DNA of 64,000 nt. It comes from Streptomyces sp. ISL-87. GTDB lineage: Bacteria; Actinomycetota; Actinomycetes; Streptomycetales; Streptomycetaceae. The notes under the pieces are model-generated. The model was not told the DNA's origin. It did not search any database and worked only from the letters and a program-made list of their open reading frames with translations. The stretch is taken from positions 137,804 to 201,803 of the forward strand of contig NZ_JAGGOY010000061.1 of assembly GCF_018614095.1 (NCBI RefSeq). The letters are read 5' to 3'. A program made the translations under genes and the position numbers. This document shows positions 35,794-44,066 of this stretch, one piece after another; positions within the stretch are counted from its first letter, which is position 1; each line of letters starts with the position of its first letter.

Positions 35794-36036
35794 GGTGACT
35801 CCGTACGTGGTGAGGGCGGCCCGGCAGGGTCGGCAGAGCGCGAGGTTACACGTGTTTATAGCGCTCTCCTGACGGACGTCAATAGTTCTCGCTATTTCGG
35901 CTCCAAAGTGCCGCGAACCCTTGCCCGGCTCAAAAATGCGTCGCAATACTGACCATCGAAAATTTCACACTATGCCGGGGAGCCTGGGTCTCGGCGCCAG
36001 GCCACCAGCTCGCGATCAGTCAGGGAGTGACGCAAC

Positions 36037-37689
36037 ATGACCGACGATCCATTGCGGCGCGATGTCCTCAAGACCGGCGGAATCCTGGCCGGCCGCATGC
36101 TGGCCGGCGGCATGCTGCTTTCCGGCGTGGCGGGCCTGCGCCCCGCGTACGCCAGCACGCCAACCGCCCCTTCACCAGACGTTGTTGACGCACCCGCCGG
36201 CCGCCTGCGCGGCACCGTGGAGGGAGGCCTCACGGTGTTCAAGGGCGTGCCCTACGCCGCACCCCCGGCCGGCCCCCTCCGCTGGCGGCCGGCCCAGCCG
36301 CATCCCGGCTGGGCGGGAACGCTGGACGCGACCGCCTTCGGCCCGAGCGCGCCGCAGCTCTACCGCGAGGGGGGCGACCAGGTACTGGGCACCCACGGCT
36401 CGCCGCCCTTCGACGAGGACTGCCTGACGCTCAACATCTGGACTCCGGGCGCCGGCGAGGCCAAGCGGCCGGTGCTGGTGTGGATCCACGGCGGTGGCTT
36501 CATCTCCGGATCCGGCTCGCTCCCCAACTACTCCGGCGAGACCTTCGCGCGTAACGGCGACGTCGTAGTGGTGACCATCAACTACCGTCTCGGCCCGCTG
36601 GGTTACCTGTACTTCGGCGAAGACGGCGCCGCCGGGAACTTCTGGCTCACCGACCAGATCGCCGCGCTGCGCTGGGTACGGGACAACATCGCCGCATTCG
36701 GCGGAGACCCGGACGAGATCACCGTCGCCGGCCAGTCCGGCGGCGCCCTGTCGGTGGCGGCGCTGGCAGGCGCCCGGCCCAAGGGCCGCCGGTTGTTCCG
36801 GCGCGCCATCCTGCAGAGCCCACCGCTCGGCCTGCGGATCCCCACCCGCGCCGAGTCCCTGGAGCGCACGGCCGCCTACCTGGACATCCTCGGCGCGAAG
36901 GACGTCACCGAACTGCGGGGCATCCCGTGGCCGCGCCTGATCGCGGCCACCATCGAGATGTTCGGCCGCACCGCACAGTGGGGTTACTGGTCCACGCCGT
37001 TCCTGCCGGTGCTCGACGGCGTCACCCTGGCCCGCCAGCCCGCCGACCTGCTGGTGGACGGCCCAGGCGGGGACATCGAGGTCCTCCTCGGCTGGACCAG
37101 GGAGGAGGCCAACTTCGCCTTCGCACTCAATCCGGCCTACGCCGCGGCCACCAGGGAACAGGTGCTCGGCAGAACACGGGACACCTTCGGAAGCCGGGCG
37201 GCCGAGGCGTACACCGCCTATGAGGAGGCCCGGCCGGGCGCCCGGCCGGTGGACGTCCTCATGGACGTGATCTCCGACGACCTGTTCCGCATGCCCAGCC
37301 TGTCCTTGGCCGAACGCCGGGCGGCCCGCGGGCGCCCGCTGTGGACGTACCAGTTCGACCTCCCCACGCCGGCGCACGACGGCCAACTGGGGGCCGCGCA
37401 CTGCCTGGAGCTGCCGTTCGCCTTCGACAACTTCGACAAGTGGACGCAAGCCCCCTTCCTCGCAGGTCTCAACCCGAGGATCCGCGACGGCCTCGCCGCG
37501 ACCATGCACCAGTCCTGGATCTCCTTCATCCGAACCGGCGATCCCAACCACCACCCCATGCCCGCCTGGGACCGGTACGAGCGGAACTCCCGCATCACGA
37601 TGAGCCTGGACTCGGTCACCTCCGCCACCGGCGACCTCGCCGGATACTGGAGCCGACTGCGCAATCCGGCGACTGCGGCGAGCCGGTAG
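36037..37689 (+). CDS. Tat-exported type-B carboxylesterase
   Basis: 550 residues. A twin-arginine leader (RRDVLKTGGILAG) precedes an alpha/beta hydrolase of the para-nitrobenzyl-esterase/cholinesterase family. The oxyanion loop is HGGGF (about 151). The nucleophile is S234 within AGQSGGALS, where the family usually has GESAG. The histidine sits in GAAHCLELPFAFDN. Hydrolyses carboxylic esters outside the cell; substrate unknown. It is divergent from the ABC importer operon (243 bp), so product uptake by that system is possible but unproven. Confidence 0.9.
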   Translation: MTDDPLRRDVLKTGGILAGRMLAGGMLLSGVAGLRPAYASTPTAPSPDVVDAPAGRLRGTVEGGLTVFKGVPYAAPPAGPLRWRPAQPHPGWAGTLDATAFGPSAPQLYREGGDQVLGTHGSPPFDEDCLTLNIWTPGAGEAKRPVLVWIHGGGFISGSGSLPNYSGETFARNGDVVVVTINYRLGPLGYLYFGEDGAAGNFWLTDQIAALRWVRDNIAAFGGDPDEITVAGQSGGALSVAALAGARPKGRRLFRRAILQSPPLGLRIPTRAESLERTAAYLDILGAKDVTELRGIPWPRLIAATIEMFGRTAQWGYWSTPFLPVLDGVTLARQPADLLVDGPGGDIEVLLGWTREEANFAFALNPAYAAATREQVLGRTRDTFGSRAAEAYTAYEEARPGARPVDVLMDVISDDLFRMPSLSLAERRAARGRPLWTYQFDLPTPAHDGQLGAAHCLELPFAFDNFDKWTQAPFLAGLNPRIRDGLAATMHQSWISFIRTGDPNHHPMPAWDRYERNSRITMSLDSVTSATGDLAGYWSRLRNPATAASR

Positions 37690-37702
37690 CAGGTAGCAGG
37701 TA

Positions 37703-38086
37703 CTACGCGCGGCCCTCCTGGAGCACGGAGAGGATGTTGCCCGCAGGGTCCTTGAACCAGGCGATAGCGGGGCCGGGAGGGTTCTCGCGGGCGATTCCCT
37801 TCGCGTCCTGGCCGAATCCCTCGTAGCGCTCGAAGGTCACGCCGCGGGCGGCGAGGTCGTCCACGGCCTCGTCGATGTCACCCACGGGGAAGTTCAGTAC
37901 GGTGAACGACGCGGGCGTGTGGTTCTCCTTGGGGTACAGCAGCACGTCGGTGTCTCCCGCGAAGTGCAGGAACAGCATGCCGTTGTCCTCGGAGACTCGC
38001 AGGCCCAGCGTCCCGCCGTAGAACTCCTTCGCGCCCTCGATGCTGTCCACCGAGAAGCCGCTGAATGCCTTGCTCTCTCCCAGCAT
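37703..38086 (-). CDS. VOC/glyoxalase superfamily protein
   Basis: 127 residues with a single VOC fold: AFSGFSVDSIEGAKEFYGGTLGLRV at the start and IAWFKDPAGNILSVLQE at the end, typical of glyoxalase/fosfomycin-resistance-like proteins. ATG 38086 has AGGG upstream; a longer form from 38167 begins in unlikely sequence. No specific activity can be assigned. Confidence 0.87.
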   Translation of the reverse strand: MLGESKAFSGFSVDSIEGAKEFYGGTLGLRVSEDNGMLFLHFAGDTDVLLYPKENHTPASFTVLNFPVGDIDEAVDDLAARGVTFERYEGFGQDAKGIARENPPGPAIAWFKDPAGNILSVLQEGRA

Positions 38087-38218
38087 GGTGGCAGCCCTCC
38101 GTTCGCCGCGGCTCGACCGGCTTCGGTCCTCGCCCCCCATCGTCCCGCCGAAGCCCCACCCGCGCACCTGGGTCGGCGGCCGTCAGGAGGAGTCCGGGCA
38201 ACGCCCCCGGGAAACGGC

Positions 38219-38264
38219 GCGGGCGGCGGCGGAAGGCAACTTGGTGCCTCCCACCGCCGCCCGC
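38219..38264 (-). terminator. Long hairpin downstream of gap
   Basis: GCGGGCGGCGG (38219-38229) pairs perfectly with CCGCCGCCCGC (38254-38264), and an inner AGGCA/TGCCT stem extends it. It lies about 85 bp beyond the gap stop and past the tandem repeats, so it probably terminates gap transcription. Confidence 0.6.
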
Positions 38265-38280
38265 ATGCCTGGACGCCGGA

Positions 38281-38349
38281 TCAAACAGTCCGCCGGATCA
38301 AACAGTCCGCTGGATCAAACAGTCCGCCGGGTCGAGCAGTCCCGCCGGA
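38281..38349. repeat. 17-bp tandem repeat abutting the gap stop codon
   Basis: Three near-identical 17-bp copies of TCAAACAGTCCGCCGGA (38281-38297, 38298-38314 and 38315-38331, the second with CTGGA) are followed by an 18-bp variant (38332-38349). A further partial copy enters the gap coding end at 38350. Read on the gap strand the unit contains TTTGA. No spacers, so not CRISPR. Confidence 0.85.
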
Positions 38350-39795
38350 TCAGACCGCCGGGGCCGGGTACGTCGGGTACTCCACGCCGGAGACGTGCTG
38401 GACGACTCGGATGACCTGGCAGGAGTAGCCGAACTCGTTGTCGTACCAGAGGTAGAGGATCGCGTTGTCGCCCTCGACCTTGGTGGCGCCGGCGTCGACG
38501 ATCGACGCGTGGCGCGAGCCGATGAAGTCGCTGGAGACCGCGTCGGGGGCGCAGATGAAGTCGATCTGGCGCTTGAGCGGCGAGGTCAGCGACACGTTGC
38601 GGAGGTAGTCGAGGACTTCCTCGCGGGTGGTCTCGCGCGCGAGCTGGAGGTTGAGGATCGCGATGGAGACGTCCGGCACCGGAACGCGGATCGAGCTGCC
38701 GGTGATCTTCGCCGTGAGGTCGGGCAGCGCCTTGGCGACGGCGGACGCGGCACCGGTCTCGGTGATGACCATGTTCAGCGCGGCCGAACGGCCACGGCGG
38801 TCGGAGCCGTGGTAGTTGTCCAGCAGGTTCTGGTCGTTGGTGAACGAGTGGACGGTCTCCACGTGGCCGCGCAGGACGCCGTACTCGTCCTCCATCGCCT
38901 TCAGCGGCGGGACGATCGCGTTGGTGGTGCAGGAGGCGCAGGACAGGATCTGCTCGTCCGGCTTGATCGTGTCGTGGTTGACGCCGTGCACGATGTTGGG
39001 GACGTCGCCCTTGCCCGGCGCGGTCAGGACGACCTTGTCGATACCGGGGCGCAGGTGCTTCGACAGGCCCTCGCGGTCGCGCCACTTGCCGGTGTTGTCG
39101 ATGAGGATGGCGTCGTTGATGCCGTACGCCGTGTAGTCGACCTCGGACGGGTCGTTGGCGTAGATCACCTTGATCTCGTTGCCGTTGGCGATGATCGTGC
39201 TGTTCGCCTCGTCGACCGTGATCGTGCCCTGGAACTGGCCGTGGATGGAGTCGCGGCGCAGCAGCGAGGCACGCTTGACGATGTCCTGATCGCCGCCCTG
39301 GCGGACGACGATGGCGCGCAGCCGCAGGCCGTTGCCGGACCCGGCCTTCTCGATGAGCAGGCGGGCGACGAGGCGGCCGATGCGGCCGAACCCGTAGAGG
39401 ACGACGTCGCGCGATCCGCCGCGCTCGATCTTGTTGTCACCCGTGGCACCGGCGACGGCTCCGGCGGTGAACTCCTCAACCGAGAGACCGCGGACGTCGC
39501 TCTTGTACGTCGCGGCGAGCATGCCGATGTCGATCTGGGAGGGGCCGAGATCGAGGGTGGTCAGAGCCTGGAGGAACGGCAGCGTCTCGGTGACCGAGAG
39601 CTCCTCACCGGCGATCTGCCGGGCGAATCGGTGGGTCTTGAGGATGCTGACCACCGACTTGTTCACCAGGGAGCGGCTGTGCAGCAGGACCGTGACGTCC
39701 TGCTCCCGGTGCAGCTTCCCGATGATCGGGATCATCGACTCCGCGATCTCCTCGCGGGTCTTCCAGTTGGTGAACGAGTCGTCATTGACAGTCAC
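38350..39795 (-). CDS. gap: Long-type glyceraldehyde-3-phosphate dehydrogenase
   Basis: 481 residues, about 140 more than ordinary GAPDH. The NAD site is LYGFGRIGRL (135-142) and the catalytic cysteine C289 in SCASCTTNAI, followed by HSFTNDQ and the DNYHGSDRRGRSAA phosphate loop. The N-terminal 125 residues (KTREEIAESMIPIIGKL onward) form a helical extension known from a separate actinobacterial GAPDH group. Ends in the standard WYDNEFGYSCQVIRV. Monocistronic; repeats and hairpin downstream. Confidence 0.93.
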   Translation of the reverse strand: MTVNDDSFTNWKTREEIAESMIPIIGKLHREQDVTVLLHSRSLVNKSVVSILKTHRFARQIAGEELSVTETLPFLQALTTLDLGPSQIDIGMLAATYKSDVRGLSVEEFTAGAVAGATGDNKIERGGSRDVVLYGFGRIGRLVARLLIEKAGSGNGLRLRAIVVRQGGDQDIVKRASLLRRDSIHGQFQGTITVDEANSTIIANGNEIKVIYANDPSEVDYTAYGINDAILIDNTGKWRDREGLSKHLRPGIDKVVLTAPGKGDVPNIVHGVNHDTIKPDEQILSCASCTTNAIVPPLKAMEDEYGVLRGHVETVHSFTNDQNLLDNYHGSDRRGRSAALNMVITETGAASAVAKALPDLTAKITGSSIRVPVPDVSIAILNLQLARETTREEVLDYLRNVSLTSPLKRQIDFICAPDAVSSDFIGSRHASIVDAGATKVEGDNAILYLWYDNEFGYSCQVIRVVQHVSGVEYPTYPAPAV

Positions 39796-40142
39796 AGGTT
39801 TATCTTTCGAGCTAGGCGGCGCTCATATGCTAACCCCACTCAAGTTCGATCATTTAAGCGGTATGGCGTCCGCGTCGCCCCCCTTCGGGTGCGCCCGTGA
39901 AAGCGCAGGTCAGAGCACCCATCCGGGCTGCTGGAACGCAGCGGGGGCGCGATCGGGAGCGACTGCGCTGCTGCGATCGGCTGGGCGCGCGCCGAGAACG
40001 GGGCGGCGGCGGGCCGGCGCGGTTCCGGGGCGGCATCATGTGGCTGGCTGCTGCCCATCCGTCGGCAGCGCGTCTGCCCGTCTGCCCGCCGCCGCGCGTA
40101 CGCACCCTGCGCGCCGGCCACCGGAGCCCCATGGAGGCCTGT
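39796..40142. other. Intergenic region between gap and lipoprotein gene
   Basis: 347 bp between divergent genes. The 60 bp next to gap are AT-rich (GTTTATCTTTCGAG, TCATATGCTAACC) and likely hold the gap promoter. GGAGG at 40133-40137 is the lipoprotein ribosome site. No other gene seen. Confidence 0.4.
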
Positions 40143-40613
40143 ATGACCCGTGCGTGGGCGCGCACCCTTCCCGTGGTCGTCGTGCTGGCAGCCCTCGCCG
40201 CAGGCACTGCGGGGTGCTCGGACGACACCACTCCGTCCGAGGTCGCGTCGAAGGCGGCCTCCGCCGTTCAGTCGGTCGGAGCGGATCTCGACGCCGCAGT
40301 GGCCGAGGCCAAGAAGAAGCTCGACAGCGTGAAGGACGGAGCCGACGTGAAGAGCGACGTCCGGCTCGGCACGCCGTCCAAAGACGCGGACGGGCACAGC
40401 TCCGTGCCGGTCACCGTGTCCAACACCGCCGAGGACAAGAAGTCGTTCGCCATCCAGGTCAACTTCCGCGACACCGGAGGGAACCTTCTCGACACGGTCG
40501 TGGTGACCGTCTCCGACGTCGCCCCCAGCGCAACGGGCCAGGGCACGGCCCGCAGCACTCGCGATCTCTCCGGGGACGTCAAAGCGGAAACCGGAGCCGC
40601 CCTGCGTTACTGA
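40143..40613 (+). CDS. Lipoprotein with FxLYD-like domain
   Basis: 156 residues. The signal peptide ends in the lipobox AAGTAGCSDD. A helical stretch (SEVASKAASAVQSVGADLDAAVAEAKKKLDSV) precedes an immunoglobulin-like beta domain: SVPVTVSNTAEDKKSFAIQVNFRD, LDTVVVTVSDVAPSATGQG, resembling FxLYD domains. GGAGG is placed 5 nt before ATG 40143. Extracellular lipid-anchored; role unknown. Confidence 0.82.
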   Translation: MTRAWARTLPVVVVLAALAAGTAGCSDDTTPSEVASKAASAVQSVGADLDAAVAEAKKKLDSVKDGADVKSDVRLGTPSKDADGHSSVPVTVSNTAEDKKSFAIQVNFRDTGGNLLDTVVVTVSDVAPSATGQGTARSTRDLSGDVKAETGAALRY

Positions 40614-40730
40614 GTCACACGGGCGCCGGGTTTCTCGGCCGTGAGGTGGGTAGCCGCCCACTGGCGGGGTCAGTGGTTCCCGCCGGGGCGGCGGTGCCGC
40701 CCTTGGACGCCGAGACGAGGGAGAGCCGTG

Positions 40731-40952
40731 ATGGACGACCAGGGAGGCGCCGGGGGTGTCCCGCTGGAGGGCGAGAGCGAGGAGAAGCGCAGAAAGCCGC
40801 ATGTGGACAAGCCGGCCGATACGCGGCACCGGTCACGATCGGTCCCTCGCGGATCCGGCGACGCAGCCGCCGACGGGCCCGAGGGCGGACAGGGCGAGCG
40901 GCAGCCACAGCAGCAGCCCGGGCGGAAGGAACGTCGGGCCGAAGGCAGGTGA
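40731..40952 (+). CDS. Small charged protein
   Basis: 73 residues, almost entirely charged or small (EGESEEKRRKPHVDKPADTRHR, later GERQPQQQPGRKERR). Predicted disordered; no membrane helix. A good GAGGGAG ribosome site precedes ATG 40731, the main support for translation. Another 73-residue charged protein is encoded at 45781-46002. Confidence 0.55.
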   Translation: MDDQGGAGGVPLEGESEEKRRKPHVDKPADTRHRSRSVPRGSGDAAADGPEGGQGERQPQQQPGRKERRAEGR

Positions 40953-41091
40953 TCCTGTCGGACCGGCCCCTCCAGCTGCCGTCCTCCCTGCGGGTGGACG
41001 GCAGCCGGATGCCCCCTCGCCTGCCTAGGCTGGGGCGGACCGGGCCTCACGTCCCGTGACGCCGCGGTGGCGGACCGTCGGCTAGGGGCGG

Positions 41092-42039
41092 CTAGGGATA
41101 CGTACGGCCGTCGCCGTCACCGTCACCTGTCTCCGAGCGGCGAGCGTGGAAGTGGCGCAGCCGGGCTTCGACGTGCCCGTCAGCGATGCGCGTGTCGAAG
41201 GCGGGCTGGGGAGCGGTGGCCGGGCCCTCGACGTTCCAGCCGTCCGTGAGGCGGAACAGGCTGCCGTGCCAGGGGCACCGGACGCAGCCGTCGGTGACCT
41301 CCCCTTCCGACAGCGGTCCGCCCATATGTGCGCAGCGGTCGGCCAGGACGCGGACGGATCCGCCGCTCTCGCGTACGACGACTACGTCAACGCCGTCCAC
41401 GGAGGCGCGCACCGCCCGGCCCACGGGAAAGTCGGACACCGGTCCGACCGGGTGCCAGCCGTCCGCGACGCGGTGCGCCACGTACTCGGCGTGGTTCGCG
41501 CCGGCCGCCTGGCGGTAGGCCAGGTGTCCGCCCAGCGCGCCGCCCGCGCTGACCGCGGCGAGCCCGGCCATGCCCAGCACCTTGCCGCGTCCGTCGCGGC
41601 CCCGCGTCCGGGCGAGGAACGAGCTCGCGTAGAGCACGACCCCTGTGGTGTTCGCGAGGGCGTGCACGAGGCCGGTACGGGCCTGTTCCGGCGGCAGTTC
41701 CGCCCAGTCGGTCCAGCCCGCCACGGCGGCGGGCGCCGCCGCGGCCAGCCCCACACCGACCAGTACCCGCGCGGCGCGGCGCTGGCCGGGCAGCAGGTCC
41801 AGGACCGCCGCCGAGAGCCAGGTCCCGAGCGGCACCTGAACGAGCGGCGGGTGGGCCGGGTGGCCGACGGGCCGACCGTGCAGCACATCGCGTGCGGGTC
41901 CCAGGGGTGCCGCTCGTACGGCCCGGCGGACCACGCCGATCAGGGCATCCGCCCGCGACGTCTGTTCGAGGCGTTCCACGGCCGCCAGCAGCGGCCCGGG
42001 GCCGGCGCTGGCTGCCGGATTCATGCGCTCTGTGTCCAT
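41092..42039 (-). CDS. DUF2231/Rieske [2Fe-2S] membrane protein
   Basis: 315 residues. The N-terminal half is a DUF2231-type membrane domain (HPAHPPLVQVPLGTWLSAAVLDLL, then about four helices). The C-terminal hundred residues are a Rieske domain with CAHMGG and CPWHG ligand boxes. Such proteins occur in actinobacterial stress islands, with a presumed electron-transfer role. ATG 42039 taken; ATG 42024 possible. Directly downstream of the LigD fragment. Confidence 0.9.
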   Translation of the reverse strand: MDTERMNPAASAGPGPLLAAVERLEQTSRADALIGVVRRAVRAAPLGPARDVLHGRPVGHPAHPPLVQVPLGTWLSAAVLDLLPGQRRAARVLVGVGLAAAAPAAVAGWTDWAELPPEQARTGLVHALANTTGVVLYASSFLARTRGRDGRGKVLGMAGLAAVSAGGALGGHLAYRQAAGANHAEYVAHRVADGWHPVGPVSDFPVGRAVRASVDGVDVVVVRESGGSVRVLADRCAHMGGPLSEGEVTDGCVRCPWHGSLFRLTDGWNVEGPATAPQPAFDTRIADGHVEARLRHFHARRSETGDGDGDGRTYP

Positions 42040-42075
42040 GGCCCGCGCATACCCGCGCCCGCCCGGCATATGTTT

Positions 42076-42687
42076 TCAGGGCTGCTTCCCCTCACGCCCG
42101 TGAAGCGCGGCGAGGCGCCGCCCCGCCGAATGCAGGGAGCGGCCGCGCGGAGCGTCCTGCCACGGGTCGTCCTTGAGAAGCCGGTCGACCGTGGCGAGCG
42201 TCCACCGCCACGCGGTCAGATCCGGATCGTCCAGGTCCGCCCACCGCACCGGGGCGGCGACCGGGGCGCCGGGCCGGGCGCGGACGGCGTAGGGGGCCAC
42301 GGCGGTCTGGGCGTAGGCGTTGCGCTGTACGTCCAGGTAGAGCCGGCCCCGGCGGGCGTTCTTCCTGGCCTCGGTGGTGAGGTGGTCGTGGCGGGCGGCC
42401 AGCAGCTCGGCCGCGTCCCGGGCGAAAGCCCTGACCTCGTCGAACGGCATACGGCGATCGAGCGGCACCACCACGTGGACCCCGCGTGAGCCGGTCGTCA
42501 TCAGCAGGGAGGGCAGTTCCAGCTCCTCCAGCAGTTCGTGCGTCCATCGGGCGGCTTCGCGTACGGCCGTGAAGTCATCGCCCGGGGGATCGAGGTCGAA
42601 CACCAGCCGGTCGGGGTGGTCGGGCCGGTCCGCCCTGGACAGCCAGCGGTGCGGCGTGATGCAGGCCTGGCCGGCACCGTCGTCCGG
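42076..42687 (-). pseudogene. Truncated LigD polymerase/primase domain
   Basis: The frame opens after a TGA at 42688-42690 and reads QACITPHRWLSRADRPDHPDRLVFDLDPPGDDF, then SRGVHVVVPLDRR and YLDVQRNAYAQTAVAPYAVRARPGAPVAAPV, ending WQDAPRGRSL. These are the catalytic and C-terminal parts of the LigD PolDom used in bacterial NHEJ. The first hundred or so residues of the domain are absent, and no convincing start exists except GTG 42603. Ligase and nuclease domains are absent. Most likely a relic. Confidence 0.8.
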
Positions 42688-42703
42688 TCAGCCCGTCAGG
42701 CCG

Positions 42704-43246
42704 TCAGCCCGTGGGTGCGGTGCCGGCTGCCAGACGGTCCATGAGGGCTGCGCGGTGCAGTTCGGCGATCGGCGCGAGGAGGTCGGGGTGGCGTAGCAGA
42801 GCGGCCGCGTGGCGGTCGTTCTCCCCGGGCTCGGTCAGGCGGCGGAAGGTCGCCACGGTGCCGGTGCGCTCCGTCGAGGTGAGGTCGTGGGCGGCTGCGG
42901 CCAGGGCCGGAGCGCCCAGCAGGCACGCCGCCCAGCTGACCACGACCTCGTCGACCCAGGTACGCCACGCGTTCTCCGGCTCTTCCTCACCCGGGGAGGC
43001 GAAGGCGTGGGCGGCGTCGGCCCCGGTGATCCAGTCGATCCGGTCCGAGCCGCCCGGTCCCGACAGCACCACGAGCTGCGCGTCCAGGTCCGTCGGGTAG
43101 CGCAGCCAGGCGGCGAGCGTGACGGCCTGGCGGGCCTGCGCCTCCGCCAGGCCGCGCTGGAATGCGCCGCCACCCGAGGGGTAGGCGCGGGTCAGCCAGT
43201 GCGTCGTCGCCGCTATGAGCGGGGACAGGGAGAGGTCTGTGGGCAC
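42704..43246 (-). CDS. Hypothetical protein
   Basis: 180 residues, mainly helical, with a Trp-rich section (ENAWRTWVDEVVVSWAACLLG) and no signal peptide. GTG at 43246 without a strong ribosome site. Not recognised. It is directly upstream of the LigD relic, on the same strand, by 16 bp, and could have been joined to it by the deletion that removed the ligD 5' end. Confidence 0.6.
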   Translation of the reverse strand: MPTDLSLSPLIAATTHWLTRAYPSGGGAFQRGLAEAQARQAVTLAAWLRYPTDLDAQLVVLSGPGGSDRIDWITGADAAHAFASPGEEEPENAWRTWVDEVVVSWAACLLGAPALAAAAHDLTSTERTGTVATFRRLTEPGENDRHAAALLRHPDLLAPIAELHRAALMDRLAAGTAPTG

Positions 43247-43369
43247 GGGCGGGCCATCCGGCTGGTTTCGGGGAACGAGAACGCCACGGTAACGGCCACA
43301 TCACCCCAATTGGAATGAGATGGCTGGAATCGTTGCGCACCACACACGCCACCGATCGAGGAGGACGCC

Positions 43370-43933
43370 ATGGGACACGGCGGTGACGTCATCGCGGAAC
43401 TGACCACCGACCACCAGGAGGTGGAGGACTTCTTCAAGAACATCCAGGCACTGCCCGTCGGGGACCCCCGCAGGAAGCACTACGCGGACAAGGCCACCAT
43501 CGAGCTGGTCCGGCACTCCGTCGCCGAGGAGGCCTACCTGTATCCGGCCGTCCGCGAGCACCTGCCCGAGGGGGACGCCCTCGCCGACAAGGAACTCGAG
43601 GACCACGCGGCGGCAGAGCAGATCATGAAGGACCTCGAGGGCTGCGACGCCGACGACCCACGGTTCAACGAGCTCATCAACAAGCTCATGACCGACATCC
43701 GGGCACACGTGACCGACGAGGAAACCAACCTCTTCCCCCGGCTACGCGCCATGTGCTCCGCCGAAACACTCGCCGAACTCGGCGACAAGGTACGCACCGC
43801 CAAGAAGACCGCACCCACCCGCCCCCACCCGTCCGCCCCGGACAAACCACCGGCCAACAAGCTCCTCGCCCCCGGCATCGGCCTCGTCGACCGCCTCCGC
43901 GACATGATGAGCGGCCGCGGCAAGGACTCCTGA
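43370..43933 (+). CDS. Hemerythrin HHE-domain protein
   Basis: 187 residues. A four-helix HHE domain is seen in LTTDHQEVEDFFKN, LVRHSVAEEAYLYPAVREH, LEDHAAAEQIMKDL and RAHVTDEETNLFPRLR, with iron ligands H15, E/H in HSVAEE, H and E in HVTDEE. A basic proline-rich tail follows. Such proteins bind O2, NO or iron. GAGGAGG precedes ATG 43370. Confidence 0.92.
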   Translation: MGHGGDVIAELTTDHQEVEDFFKNIQALPVGDPRRKHYADKATIELVRHSVAEEAYLYPAVREHLPEGDALADKELEDHAAAEQIMKDLEGCDADDPRFNELINKLMTDIRAHVTDEETNLFPRLRAMCSAETLAELGDKVRTAKKTAPTRPHPSAPDKPPANKLLAPGIGLVDRLRDMMSGRGKDS

Positions 43934-43953
43934 GCCACGCCGCAGCGGCCGCC

Positions 43954-43980
43954 GCCCCCTCCGCATCCCAGGGAGGGGGC
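43954..43980 (+). terminator. Hairpin after hemerythrin gene
   Basis: GCCCCCTCC (43954-43962) pairs with GGAGGGGGC (43972-43980) 20 bp after the stop codon. No U tract. Confidence 0.55.
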
Positions 43981-44066
43981 CGCGACCGCGGGTTGCTCGT
44001 CGCTCGTTGCTCGTCCGGCATCCGCAGGGCGGGTTTCGGGGGCTGGAAACCGGTAAGGCGCAGCGC

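Noticed and set aside
35858..35895. ATAGCG/CGCTAT inverted repeat between importer and esterase genes
   Set aside because: Six-base arms 26 bp apart can occur by chance; no other support.
38281..38349. Possible CRISPR array
   Set aside because: The 17-bp units are contiguous, without spacers, and no cas genes are in the window.
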